The notes beneath the pieces were generated by a model. It was not told the DNA's origin. It saw only the letters and a list, made by a program, of their open reading frames with translations, and searched no databases. A stretch of 64,000 nt of DNA from Buxus sempervirens. Lineage: Eukaryota > Streptophyta > Magnoliopsida > Buxales > Buxaceae. Positions within the stretch are counted from its first letter, which is position 1. Every line of letters starts with the position of its first letter. The stretch spans positions 20,756,048-20,820,047 of the forward strand of contig OX387194.1 of NCBI GenBank assembly GCA_947561395.2, written 5' to 3'. Below, one piece after another: positions 45,967 through 55,593 of this stretch. The position numbers were made by a program, and so were the translations under genes.

Positions 45967-47738
45967 TTTGAGACATGGAAAATCAATTTAATGACTTCCT
46001 AATCATCACACAGGATTGGTTAAAACAAGGAGTCGCCACCATTCTGTTTAGGTGTGAATGGACACCAAAATCTCAAATAAGCACAAAAAGGCAAATTTAG
46101 GGGTAAAGTAAACCTATTTAAAAAAACAACCAGAGATGGGTAAGGGGATTAAGTTATGAATAGGGGAAGGTGTTAGGCACCCCTATTCATTTACACAAGG
46201 TGGTTGCCAAGCATTGTTCATGTTAAAAATAAAGAAGGCTTGCTACTAAAATCAGAAAGACAAAAGTGTATGGTTTTTTATACGAAAAGCCTGATTAATT
46301 CAGAACTTTCAAATATGATCATACCATTCTAAAGGTTTCATGATTAAAATAAAATTGAGATAAAAAATCAGATAAAACCAGTCTAAAGAGAAACCTGAAA
46401 AACAAGTTTTAGACTAAACCATTAAAAGGTTGAAAAACCAGATGGAAATCTCTTGATTAAAAACATTGAAGAATAAAATTACTTGGATTATAGATTTCAT
46501 CCGGATCTCTCGATAGTGGAGATATATAACCCCCACTCGACCTATGTTGATGAAAAAACATCAAAAGGGAGAGTTTAGACCATAGGATCCTTTCTCCAAG
46601 ATTTAAAACAATTTCAAAATCACATCATGAAACCCTACAGGTTACTTTCAGGCTTTTGGTTTTAGATCTACCATATAGATCATGGTAAATCCAGAATCCT
46701 AGCCAAATATCACCAAAATTAAGAAAAACAGTGATGTAGGTGCAAAGGTGTGAAAAATCCAAATTATAGAAAGAAGTGGGAATCTCATGATATAAACATC
46801 ATGGATTCATAGGATTAATCCAGATTCAAAATAAAACTATTAAAACATTAACAGGATAGTAAAAGCAACTACATCTCACATATTAGAGCACATGGGGGTC
46901 TATCCTATGGATCCACATGTTCTCTTTTCCCCTAGCTCTCTCTTCACGTTTTACGGCTAGAGAGGAGTCTTGAGGTCCTTGGAGATAGGTTTGGGGATAC
47001 AAACACAATCAAAGGCCTTATTCTACAAAAAAAGTAGAAGAACAGATTATAGGGTTCTATTCTAGGGATCCACCTGTTCCCCTTTCCCCTAGCTCTCTCT
47101 TCACGTTTTACAGCTAGAGGGGAGTCTTGAGGTACTTGGAGGCAGGTTTGGGAATACAAGTATAAAATAGGCCTTATTCTACAACAATGGAGAAGATTAG
47201 ATTATTTCTAGAATTGAAAACAGAAAATAAAAGAGAAAAGGGACTTACCTGGATTGAGGAAGCAGAGCAGCAGGGATTCCTTTCTTCACTTGGAGCTCTT
47301 CAGACTTCAAATTAATGCCCATTTGCTTGAGGAGAGGCCCTCTATTTATATCCAAGCCCAGGGGCATGGTTGGTCTAGAGGGATATACCAAGATCTTCCA
47401 GATTGAATTGAAAACAGAGATAATGCCAATCCATTGCAAAATAGGATAAATAAGAGAATTCGTATAGATAAATAAGATAATTCAAAATTCCCAGAGAGAT
47501 ATTCGGATGCAGATAAGGCTCAAAAATCAAAAAGGTTAAATTCTCACAAAAACCCCTGTGCCGTATATATATTACGGTCACGCCTTGCCCGTATATCAAT
47601 TGCAGGCATGACCAGACAGTAAACAAAATACGGTCATGACCAGCTTGGCCAGATTTTACACTTTTTTGACCTGTTTCAAATCCCAATTAATATTTTCAAT
47701 TATTTTCTCATTTTGTAGTGCAATTTGGGGTGTCTACA
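45967..47738 (-). repeat. 5' LTR of the 13-kb element
   Basis: The LTR is about 1.77 kb, starting TGTAGACACCCCAAATTGC at 47738 and ending near ATGTCTCA just before the PBS (end uncertain by 2 bp). It contains a U3 cluster of 'gcccgtat' motifs, a TATAAATA box (about 47342-47349), the splice-donor-like CCAGGTAAGT and two copies of a 'gccgtaaaacgtgaag' cassette. It is visibly more divergent from the palindrome arms than they are from each other. Confidence 0.85.
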
Positions 47739-47946
47739 CTTCTCATTTGCTCTCTCTTTCCAAATGAATTCTAGAGATTATCTTGGTCTTTTATGCTTAT
47801 CAAGCTTGTATCTATCCTCTCTTTTTTTCGTTCTTTTGTTTGTGGGTTCTAGTTAACATTACAAATATGATTTTGTAAGGTTTATCTAACATTCAATGTG
47901 ATAACAAATTTGTTGTTAGTAATGAAGACAAATAACAGAAGAAGAT

Positions 47947-48495
47947 GTGAAGCAATTTATGTGGACACCTATAATGGATCGATTTTTGATTGATTTGCTT
48001 ATTGAGGAAGTTAAACAAGGTAGAAAACAGGATAAGATATTCAGAAAAGACTCATATACACATGCCACTAAGGCCGTCTCACAGAAATTTAATGTCTTGT
48101 GTACTTGGGAGAAAATTGAGAACTGTTTTAAGACCACTAGAAAAAATTTTTTTAAAGCTTCACCATACATAAACTAGCCAATCGATATGTATGATGAGTT
48201 GTGCATGATTTGTGGTGATGACCAAGTAACTAGAAGTTTTAGCAAGTCAACTGACAATCTTGCTTATGTTACTGGTTCGTTAGCAAATTATAACGTTGAT
48301 ATGGATGTTGAAGCTAAAACACCAAACAAGGAAGGAAGTGGAGAGTCTTCTGAAGTTCCATATGAGTCACATTCAAGATCTTCTATTTCAACTTCGAGAT
48401 GTAGATCTCATGGCAAGAGAATCCGTCCTTCTAATGACATAAATGAGAAGATAGATAAATTAGCAAATAAAATTAGTAAAGTGACCAAAGTATAA
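47947..48495 (+). pseudogene. MYB/SANT-like (Myb_DNA-bind_3 type) protein with one premature stop
   Basis: The first frame (47947-48177) reads 'MWTPIMDRFLIDLLIEEVKQ', 'FRKDSYTHATKAVSQKFN' and 'ENCFKTTRKNF', the tri-helix of the MYB/SANT-like domain found in plant transposon-associated ORF1 proteins (PIF/Harbinger) and domesticated relatives, where it binds DNA. After TAG (48175-48177) the same frame continues through 'DMYDELCMICGDD' and a serine-rich tail with SRCRSHGKRIRPS to a stop at 48493-48495. A single nonsense codon therefore separates the two halves. Together with the Harbinger-type terminus at 34150 it suggests one element split by the 13-kb insertion. No Harbinger transposase was seen nearby. 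Confidence 0.65.
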
Positions 48496-49930
48496 GCACC
48501 TCATATTTTCACTCCTCTAAACCCAGAAGAGAAACCCTAAAAGACTAGTCTCAACCTGAAGAAAAGAAAAGTGCATTTCTATTCAAGCTTGAATTGATTA
48601 CTATACATTATGCCAATGGATAGGACATCCCGATACGGTTCCAACGCAACTGAGTTTGTGTGAATTGAAGAAGTATTCTACGGTGTATATGTAGAATACT
48701 TCGAATAGCCTCAACTAGTGTCTGTAAGTTGGAATGTGTGTCAAGTCGTAGGTATCTAAACAATATCACGAACACATCAATTATAAGGGAGCAGGGGGAA
48801 GTTCCTTATAATTTGCAACTCTAAGATACTTCATGATGTGAAGATGAATATCTCAAGAGGTTATACACGCACTTTCACCACATTCCTTACATTCATGATT
48901 GGTTGAGTTTGACTTTGCGTATTTTGGAGTGTTTCTTTCATATAGAGTTTTCTTAGGAAGTTATACATATAGACCTCATATAGAATTATTAGGGGTCAAG
49001 AATATTGTTGTATCCTTACTTGTTCATTAACTTGCTTGGTATAAGTGTTTACTTGATCATATTATTTATTTGTTTATTTGGTTTATTTTACCATGTTTCC
49101 TCTTGTTTACATTATTGCTATTATTGTTAGAGGTGTAATTTCTACAGTTGGAGTTCTACTTGGGACTTGAATTGTAGAAGTGATACCAATTGGGCTTTTT
49201 GCTCATCCATACTGTATTGCATTGCAAGTTTACACTAAAATTAGAATAGCACAGCAGAATCATGGCATGGGGTGTAGGCTTTCACAATGGATGTGATTTA
49301 CATCATGATGGTCTATGTAGATGGGTTGTTAATTTTAATGGTAATATTGATGTACTTTTGGACATTTGTATTTAATGAATATTTAATTGTTCCTATTTTC
49401 ATAGTGTAATTTTCCTATTTCGTTTTAAATTCACAGACGTTTAGAATTCTAAGTGCACATGTGTGAGAGTGAGTCTACTTTGGTTTCTATTTTGGAAAGA
49501 ATATAAACTGTAGTCACGTTCCAAATCCTTAAGTCCCCGTAGCTTTATTATTAATTAGTGAGCTAAAATTGGGGCATGACAATTATAATAGTAAAACTAT
49601 AAAGTATTCTTTAAAATATTACATTTAGCTTAATTTTCATTATTTATATTTGTAATTTTATTTATAATGTAACCTTTTTATGTAATGGTTATTATTGTTT
49701 TTATTATATATATTATATAATTTTAATTTTATAGTATTATTATTATTTATAATAATATCATATTATATGATATATAATACATAGAATTATAATATTATAA
49801 TAGTAGGTTTATTTTATATTTTTATATTACTATTTTATCTAATATTATAATATTCTTATTATGACTATGATGATGATTAGCAAAATAATATTTATTACAT
49901 AATGTAACAATATGATAGATTATCAATATT
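48496..49930. other. Non-coding, repeat-derived sequence
   Basis: The segment contains a perfect 12-bp-stem inverted repeat (gaagtattctac at 48670-48681 with gtagaatacttc at 48691-48702) and, just before it, a short stretch matching the repeat of the LTR at 30430-30665. 'TTGGGGCATGACA' at about 49569-49581 resembles a gypsy LTR end, so 49100-49581 may be an LTR piece. After that the sequence is almost pure A/T. Confidence 0.4.
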
Positions 49931-50063
49931 GTGCCCTGAAGGTCTTGAGTTCAGATCATAGGAAATAGCGTCTCTGTTTGCAAGGGTAAGGCTGTGTACA
50001 TCAAACCCTCCCCAGACCTCGTGCAGTGAAAGGAGCCTTGTGCACTAGACTAGCCCTTTTTTT
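49931..50063 (+). mobile_element. 5'-truncated Au-type SINE
   Basis: 'ggtcttgagttcagatcata' (B-box-like), 'gcaagggtaaggctgtgtac', 'accctccccagacctcgtgc' and 'ggagccttgtgcac', followed by 'ccctttttttat', follow the Au SINE consensus order to its short T tail. The A-box part is missing. It is non-autonomous and relies on LINE machinery. Confidence 0.8.
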
Positions 50064-51200
50064 ATTATATTTATTTATTTTTTTATTATTTTGTTTATTG
50101 ATCTAATATCTTTTATGTTATGGTTATGATTATTATATAATTATATATGATAATAATATCATACTGTGTACTATATTATACATTTTATCATTATGATATT
50201 ATTTTATTATTAATATTATTGTAATAAATAAAATTAGAATATAATAATATTATTATGTATATTGTAATATGATATTTGTTACAATATTATATTTATTTTT
50301 CATCATGATTATACTAATATCTTATTTAATATTATGTTCTACTTGTGTTATTATATTAAATTAAAAAATTTACTATAACATGGATAAATAAATATTATAA
50401 TATTATTATTTCGTAATATATATTAGCAAACTGCAATATACCAATAAATAATGTAATCCTTTCAATATTATATACTTATAATTTAATATAGTTATGATAA
50501 TTTAATAGTTAGATAGAATGTTTATAATGTTATAAATTGATGATCATTTAATGTTATATATTATGATATTAAATTTTTAGTTCTATAATAGAATTAGAAA
50601 AAAATAATATAGTATTAAATATTATAATGCATTATAAGATTGTAATATTTGTTATATATTTTTTATTTGTTATATCTATTATTTTTCTTAAAGTTATAAT
50701 ATTTAACTATAACATTATAAGTTCGTATATTATATAATATTAATATATCAGCTAGAATCTTAGAATCCTAATTTTCAGAGATTTTAATCTAGGCACTCAA
50801 AATTTGAATAAGAATCCTAGAATGGTAACTCTAAAGTGGATTCTGATTGTTGGGTCGATTATAGAATTAGATTCTTTAATATATATGATAATCTGAATGA
50901 AAACCTTCACAACCTAGATTCTAGAATTTGATTCTGGCTAGAGTCCAAAAACCATAATGCCCATCCAAACACTCCGTTAGTTCAATCTTGGGTATTTCCG
51001 ATTGAATTCGGCATGAATTCTGGCATAGTTTCGGCCCATCGAGCGAACCACTGCATGGCTTACTTCAGCTCGTATGAAATATTAACATGTGGAGCCCTCT
51101 CATGGCCGTGTTTTCATGAAGCAAAAGGAAAAAAAAAAAATATTGTAGCTTATTTCATCCCCTAGAATACGCAACTTTTAGACCTAATTTTCAACCAAAC
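50064..51200. other. Extremely AT-rich spacer
   Basis: From about 49590 to 50760 the sequence is dominated by ATAAT/TATTA words, with no gene. From about 50755 to 51000 the composition is more mixed ('gaatcctagaatgg', 'gattctagaatttgattctgg') and ends in 'cccatccaaacactccgtta', which looks like a DNA-transposon end. I could not pair it convincingly with a start. Confidence 0.5.
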
Positions 51201-51417
51201 TTTAGGCTTTCATGCAGTGGTGTCTTATCATGTATGGTATTTCTTTATTTATCCATCCAGAAGCCATCCCTTCTTTCCAAAAGTCCACCTCACATTCTTT
51301 GGCTTCCCTGCCTGAAGTCCTCCCCTTTCCTCCCCATCTACCCCATCTAGAAGCTGCATATGGTCCAAAGCTCAACGCGTCTACGAAGCATCTCCCTCTC
51401 TCTGGTTCTGCCTATGT

Positions 51418-51424
51418 TATATAA
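51418..51424 (+). promoter_or_regulatory. TATA box of the host gene
   Basis: TATATAA lies 94 bases before the ATG at 51518, followed by a C/T-rich leader (CTCTTTTCCATGCTCTCAC). This is an ordinary plant core promoter arrangement. Confidence 0.6.
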
Positions 51425-51517
51425 TACTCTTTTCCATGCTCTCACTTCTCTCATTCGTCACATCTGCTTCAATCTTCCTCAGCAAGGAAAGAATCGATCG
51501 AACCCCAGAAAGAATCA

Positions 51518-52183
51518 ATGTCGTCGGACAAGGTTCCCCTTCAAGACCTTGAAGATGCAGAGGACGACGCTATTTCTCTCTGCGATCTTCCCTTACATTA
51601 CAACGCCGACGAACTCATCGACTGGGAAGACAGTTCCATGAACGATTTGCTGACTTCATCGGAGCACGAGCACTTCGAGTTCTCTAGTGATCCGAAGATG
51701 GAGATATGCCCTTCGGAGAGTATTATCTTCTGCGGAAAGCTCATCCCATCCGAACAACCTCTTTCCCACTATACCCACATGCATAAAAGCTTCGGATGCC
51801 ATTCCCATGAGAGAGCGGAGCCTGTAAACGTAAGCAAATTGCAGAGTTCTTCGTTTTGTTGCGATAAGTTTCAGATGCCGTCGCCGTCGAGTTACCGGCC
51901 TCCGGCGAAGCACAGATGGTATATGGTGATGTTCGGTTTGACGAGAATGCCACGGGAGATGGAGCTTAGAGATTTAAGAAGCCGGCGAGTTCGACTGAGT
52001 CGGCCGGCTTTAAACGGAGGTGAAACGGTTTCCGTTAGGAACGGTGGAAGGAAGGGCTACTGGGGATTACTTCGGGCGTTTTGGCGCAAGGGTTCTTCTA
52101 AGGCAGCTGTGCCGACGTCGATCGGCTGCTTGCCGCACGTGGTGAAATGTGGGACACTGGCCGCACGTGCTATTAATAAATGA
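51518..52183 (+). CDS. Uncharacterised plant protein, 221 aa, intronless
   Basis: This is the only convincing host gene of the window. The start at 51518 (AATCAATG, MSSDKVPLQDLEDAEDD) is the first ATG in frame after the TATA box. The N-terminal third is acidic with 'AISLCDLPLHYNADELIDWED'; the middle has 'FEFSS' and 'SIIFCGKLIPSEQPLS', a pattern I associate with uncharacterised plant proteins of the DUF1645/membrane-associated-kinase-regulator style, although I cannot place it in a family with certainty. The C-terminal half is basic ('RDLRSRRVRLSRP', 'GRKGYWGLLRAFWRKGSSK') and could be nuclear. There is no signal peptide or membrane span. GC content is clearly above the flanks, and the frame is intact with plant-like codon use. 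AATAAA overlaps the stop region (about 52174-52179). Confidence 0.8.
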   Translation: MSSDKVPLQDLEDAEDDAISLCDLPLHYNADELIDWEDSSMNDLLTSSEHEHFEFSSDPKMEICPSESIIFCGKLIPSEQPLSHYTHMHKSFGCHSHERAEPVNVSKLQSSSFCCDKFQMPSPSSYRPPAKHRWYMVMFGLTRMPREMELRDLRSRRVRLSRPALNGGETVSVRNGGRKGYWGLLRAFWRKGSSKAAVPTSIGCLPHVVKCGTLAARAINK

Positions 52184-53219
52184 GGAATTTTCGTTTTCAT
52201 CTTTTGAGACAAATATATGCTCTTAAAAGTATTAAAATGTTTTGCTGTGTTTCCTTGCTATTTATTTATTTATTTTTGTTATCAGCCAGTAGACATATCA
52301 CTAGAAAGGTCACGGGGTAAAGTAAAAGAGTAGAAATCAATGCAAATATTTGCTAAGCGATTTGATTGATTAGCCTCTTAATTTGTTGACATGTTAAACT
52401 CTAGTTTCATTGAATTCACTCAAATATTAGAAGTAGAAGTGATCAGCTATAGTAGGCATGGAATCCTCTTCAAGATTGCAAATGGGAAGCTCCAGTACCC
52501 CTTTTTATTTTGGTAAATAAAAAAGGAGGAAGGGAGCTACCAGCATGACCAACCCCTGGTTGTGATCATAGTGGTTTTCATCTGCTGGGGAATTTTTGGA
52601 TTGAGCTATAGTTAAGCCTTACTCGGAGGAATTGGATTGTCACCATAGCACTAAGAGAGCGCAAAGAACCTTGCAACCTTGGGACGACTAACCCTTGCAT
52701 GTAGAGGGATTTTGTTCTTAGGACCTCCAGCCCTTCAAGCTCTATCACAAACCCACAAGATCATTGGATTACCACTTCAGTGGTCAAAAGCTCTAACACT
52801 TTTGGGGCCAACATAATTCCTTTGAGAGTAGCACAGTTCCTATATCAAGTGAAACACCTCCATTAAATAAATTGAATCGAACCATTTTTGCATAAAACCC
52901 ACAGTAGCTCGACTGTTCTATCTTCGTGAAGCAGTCAACCTCAAAATTTTGAATTACTTGTCTCTCAATACTGAGTTTATGCTCTTTAATTACCTCCGAG
53001 TTTTTTTTTTGGTTTGAAGTTGTATTAGCTACTTGGTAGTAGCTTCGAAGCTGGCTTGATTCCCTAAAAAAATTCTATATTCCTAGTCCTCCAAATTGTG
53101 GGCCAAGAAAAATTTGTGTAATCTTCCAGAAGATTAAAATGCAAAAGTCAATATGCCTCTATTTAAATTTGGAACATATTTGAACCACTCGAAATAAGTA
53201 GAAGTTAGTTCAACATCAC
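52184..53219. other. Spacer downstream of the host gene
   Basis: No gene is supported. Sequence at 52540-52830 ('ccttgcaaccttgggacg', 'ttttgttcttaggacctcc') has mixed composition and may be a decayed repeat. 52950-53219 leads into a LINE scrap on the minus strand. Confidence 0.4.
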
Positions 53220-53303
53220 TAATCGCGCCATCACACGAGAGAATGGGGTATGAAAGAACAGGTGCTCGGTTGTTTCTTCTTTGGGAATAGTACAACGGTA
53301 TAA
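53220..53303 (-). pseudogene. LINE (L1-type) zf-RVT remnant
   Basis: The minus-strand translation includes CTIPKEETTEHLFFHTPFS, the signature of the reverse-transcriptase zinc-binding domain at the C-terminus of plant L1-type ORF2 (C....EtteHLFf.CpfS). Stops and frameshifts follow at once. The remnant probably extends to about 53000 but is unreadable there. Confidence 0.65.
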
Positions 53304-54151
53304 TGTTGATGCAGTGTATTAATTATTTTAAAGAAAATTTTCTCAATTTATTTACTAGATTATTTTAGGTGTAAGCAGATATTATGCTTCGCTCTTGGCT
53401 CAGTTGGTGATTCGGAGAATGTGATAGATTGCATTAAATACAAAGTTTCTAATCTATACTATATATAATGAGAAGAGGTCTCTTGGGAATTGTGTCGAAC
53501 AAAATACACAGCTTTCCAAAGCCACTTACACACTATTGGAAAATTTTATTAGTAAAACGTAGAACAGTCAAAACTGCTTCAAACTTTTCCAAAAAACTAA
53601 GAATAAGTCTTGCAATTGTTCCCTCTCCCTCCGTCCCTTCCTACACACATGCACCCTTTCTAGTATTCAGAATGTATTTAGACAATAAGAAAGTGACTGG
53701 AATTGATCGATCCACCCATTTTCCAAGTAGAAATTGATTGACATGGAACCTTTTACGTGTTAGACAGGTTTGAATAAGAATCAATCTAAACCCACGATCC
53801 AATTGAAAGGTGGTTAAAGCCAACCTAGTTCAACCCTACAGAACCTCAGAAACTTGTAAGACCCTTCACCTTGTTCTTAGTGTCATGATGCTTTAACAGG
53901 AATCACATGGCAAGCACAAATAGTAAAAGAGATTGCTCAAGATTTGGTAGGGTTTTACTAAGTTAAAATAAGGGCTTTTAGCATTCATACCTCTACATTA
54001 TGATATATTCGCATCTATGTCTACTTGTTTTTAGTATTTGTATTTATACGTCTTCATTTAGCATAATTATTGCAGTTGTACCCCTAATGTTAAATTTCAT
54101 TAAGTTTTGTTATTTATTTTTATTAAATGACTAAATTAACCTTCTATAAGA
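53304..54151. other. Spacer, no gene recognised
   Basis: An 89-codon frame at 53468-53737 has no motif and unremarkable composition. From 53960 on the sequence is T-rich. I see nothing else supportable. Confidence 0.4.
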
Positions 54152-54160
54152 TAAAAAATA

Positions 54161-54562
54161 GGGTAAATTACACTTACCTCCCTTGAGGTATGACATAATT
54201 ACACTTACCTCCCTTGGGGTTTCTGATATAACACTGTCACCCTTTGACGTTTATGTGTGGGTCACACTAACACCCCTTCACTACATTTTCCGTATTAAAA
54301 AATAAATAACTTTTGAATTTATGACTAAAACTTAATTTAAAAAAATAAATAACTTGTGAATGTATGATTAAAAATTAATTTAGAAAATTAATTTTTAGTC
54401 ATACATTCAAAAGTTATTTATTTTTTAATACGGAAAATGTAGTGAGGGGGTGTTAGTGTGACCCACACATAAACGTCAAGGGGTGACAGTGTTATATCAG
54501 AAACCCCAAGGGAGGTAAGTGTAATTATGTCATACTTCAAGGGAGGTAAGTGTAATTTGCCC
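54161..54562. mobile_element. Mutator-type MITE: near-perfect foldback of 402 bp
   Basis: The element starts GGGTAAATTACACTTACCTC and ends in the inverted GAGGTAAGTGTAATTTGCCC. Arms of nearly 200 bp fold on each other ('acacttacctccctt', 'gtgggtcacactaacacccc', 'ttccgtattaaaaaataaat' each have inverted partners). A perfect 9-bp duplication TAAAAAATA flanks it (54152-54160 and 54563-54571), the hallmark of Mutator-like elements. Transcripts would form a long hairpin. Confidence 0.9.
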
Positions 54563-54966
54563 TAAAAAATATTAAGTAGCAAAATGACTACGTGGAATTC
54601 CATTAATTGAGTAAGATACTATTTGGTAACGCTTTTCAGAAGTGCTTTTTTGCTTTTGAAAGCAAAAAATTGCTTCCGAAAGCAAAAGTGTTGTTTGGTT
54701 ATGCACACATGAAGTAATTTATAAGAAGCAAAAAAGTAATTTCGTTGCTTTTCAAAAGAAGAATAGAAATGTTGCTTTTCACTTTAACCATAAATTTACT
54801 TTCTTACTTTTAAAACTTTTGACATAAAACTAGATCGGGAAAAAATTTACCCATCATGTCCAATCCAACCCGAATAAACAGGTTCGGGTTGACCCGTGTA
54901 ATAGTTGAGTTGGCTTCGAGTTGCGGATTTAGTAACCCATTCGTATTCGGGTCAACTAGAATCAAG

Positions 54967-55266
54967 CCCGATAATGATCCGTTTAACCCGATAATGACCT
55001 GTTTAACACGATAATAACCCGTTTAACTCGATAATGATCCACTTAACCCGATAATGATTCGTTCAACCCGATAATGACCCGTTTAACACGATAATGTCCT
55101 GTTTAACACGATAATGGCCCGTTTCACCTGATAATGATTCGTTTAACCCGATAATGACCTACTTAGCCCAATAATGATCCGTTTAACCCGATAATGACCT
55201 GTTTAACTCGATAATGGCTTGTTCAACTCGATAATGACCCGTTTAACCTGATAATAACCCGTTTAA
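54967..55266. repeat. Minisatellite, 15 units of 20 bp
   Basis: The consensus unit is CCCGATAATGACCCGTTTAA; fifteen consecutive 20-bp units fit without a length change, each differing at 0-5 positions. It lies within a block (about 54840-55440) of 'gggttgacccg' and 'aacccgattattggcg' motifs akin to the interior of the hAT MITE at 25361. That block is flanked by paired 'gcttttttgctt' stretches (54645 and 55558), so it may be the expanded core of a MITE. Confidence 0.85.
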
Positions 55267-55593
55267 CCCTAAATTGTATCACTAATTCATGTTATTTTCT
55301 TTTGGTGTATTTTTTATAATTAAAAAATAAAAAATTTAATCGGATTGGTGGGTTAAACCCGATTATTGGCGAGTTGGGTTTGGTATTGGGTTTTCCCAAC
55401 CCACCAATAAACCGATTCAACTTGAACCGACCCGATTATTGCTCAACTTGTTACAATATACGTCAAGTATATTTTTAAGTAGAATGCATCAACTGTTTAC
55501 GGTAGTTTTATATGATAGCAACAAAGCAATTTATATGCTACTGTAGTTATCAAACATGCTTTTTTGCTTCTTAACAGCAAAGCAAAAGTTTAA

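Larger units (their letters stand above)
43030..47248 (-). other. Predicted leader intron of the 13-kb element
   Basis: On the minus strand the donor CCAG|GTAAGT in the LTR (intron first base 47248) and the acceptor TTTTATTTTACCAG|GTACC (last base 43030) bracket the end of the LTR, the PBS and the hairpin-repeat array. The exon resumes about 50 nt before the gag ATG. The plus-strand copy has both sites at the same relative places. Confidence 0.5.
34705..47738 (-). mobile_element. Gag-only Tat/Ogre-like retroelement with an inverted-LTR palindrome at its 3' end
   Basis: The element reads on the minus strand. The 5' LTR (47738-45967) is followed by a PBS (45964-45947), a repeat array (44440-43235), a gag relic (42976-41486), about 3.9 kb without pol, a polypurine tract (37578-37565) and the start of the 3' LTR at 37564. 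The 3' LTR breaks off after about 1.4 kb and is followed by a head-to-head inverted copy (36111-34705). Both outer ends are therefore TGTAGACACCCC reading inward, yet CTTCT duplications flank the whole (34700-34704 and 47739-47743). No RT or integrase was found, so it would need help in trans. Confidence 0.8.

Noticed and set aside
50755..51000. Right-hand end of the Harbinger-type element starting at 34150
   Set aside because: The terminus '...catccaaacactccg-tta' is suggestive, but its terminal match to GGCTTTGTTTG is weak and more than 2 kb of unrelated AT-rich DNA intervenes. Left unassigned.
54967..55266. Regular 20-bp repeats as a possible CRISPR or telomere-like array
   Set aside because: Units are contiguous without spacers and the motif is not telomeric. 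It is an ordinary minisatellite within a MITE-like block.
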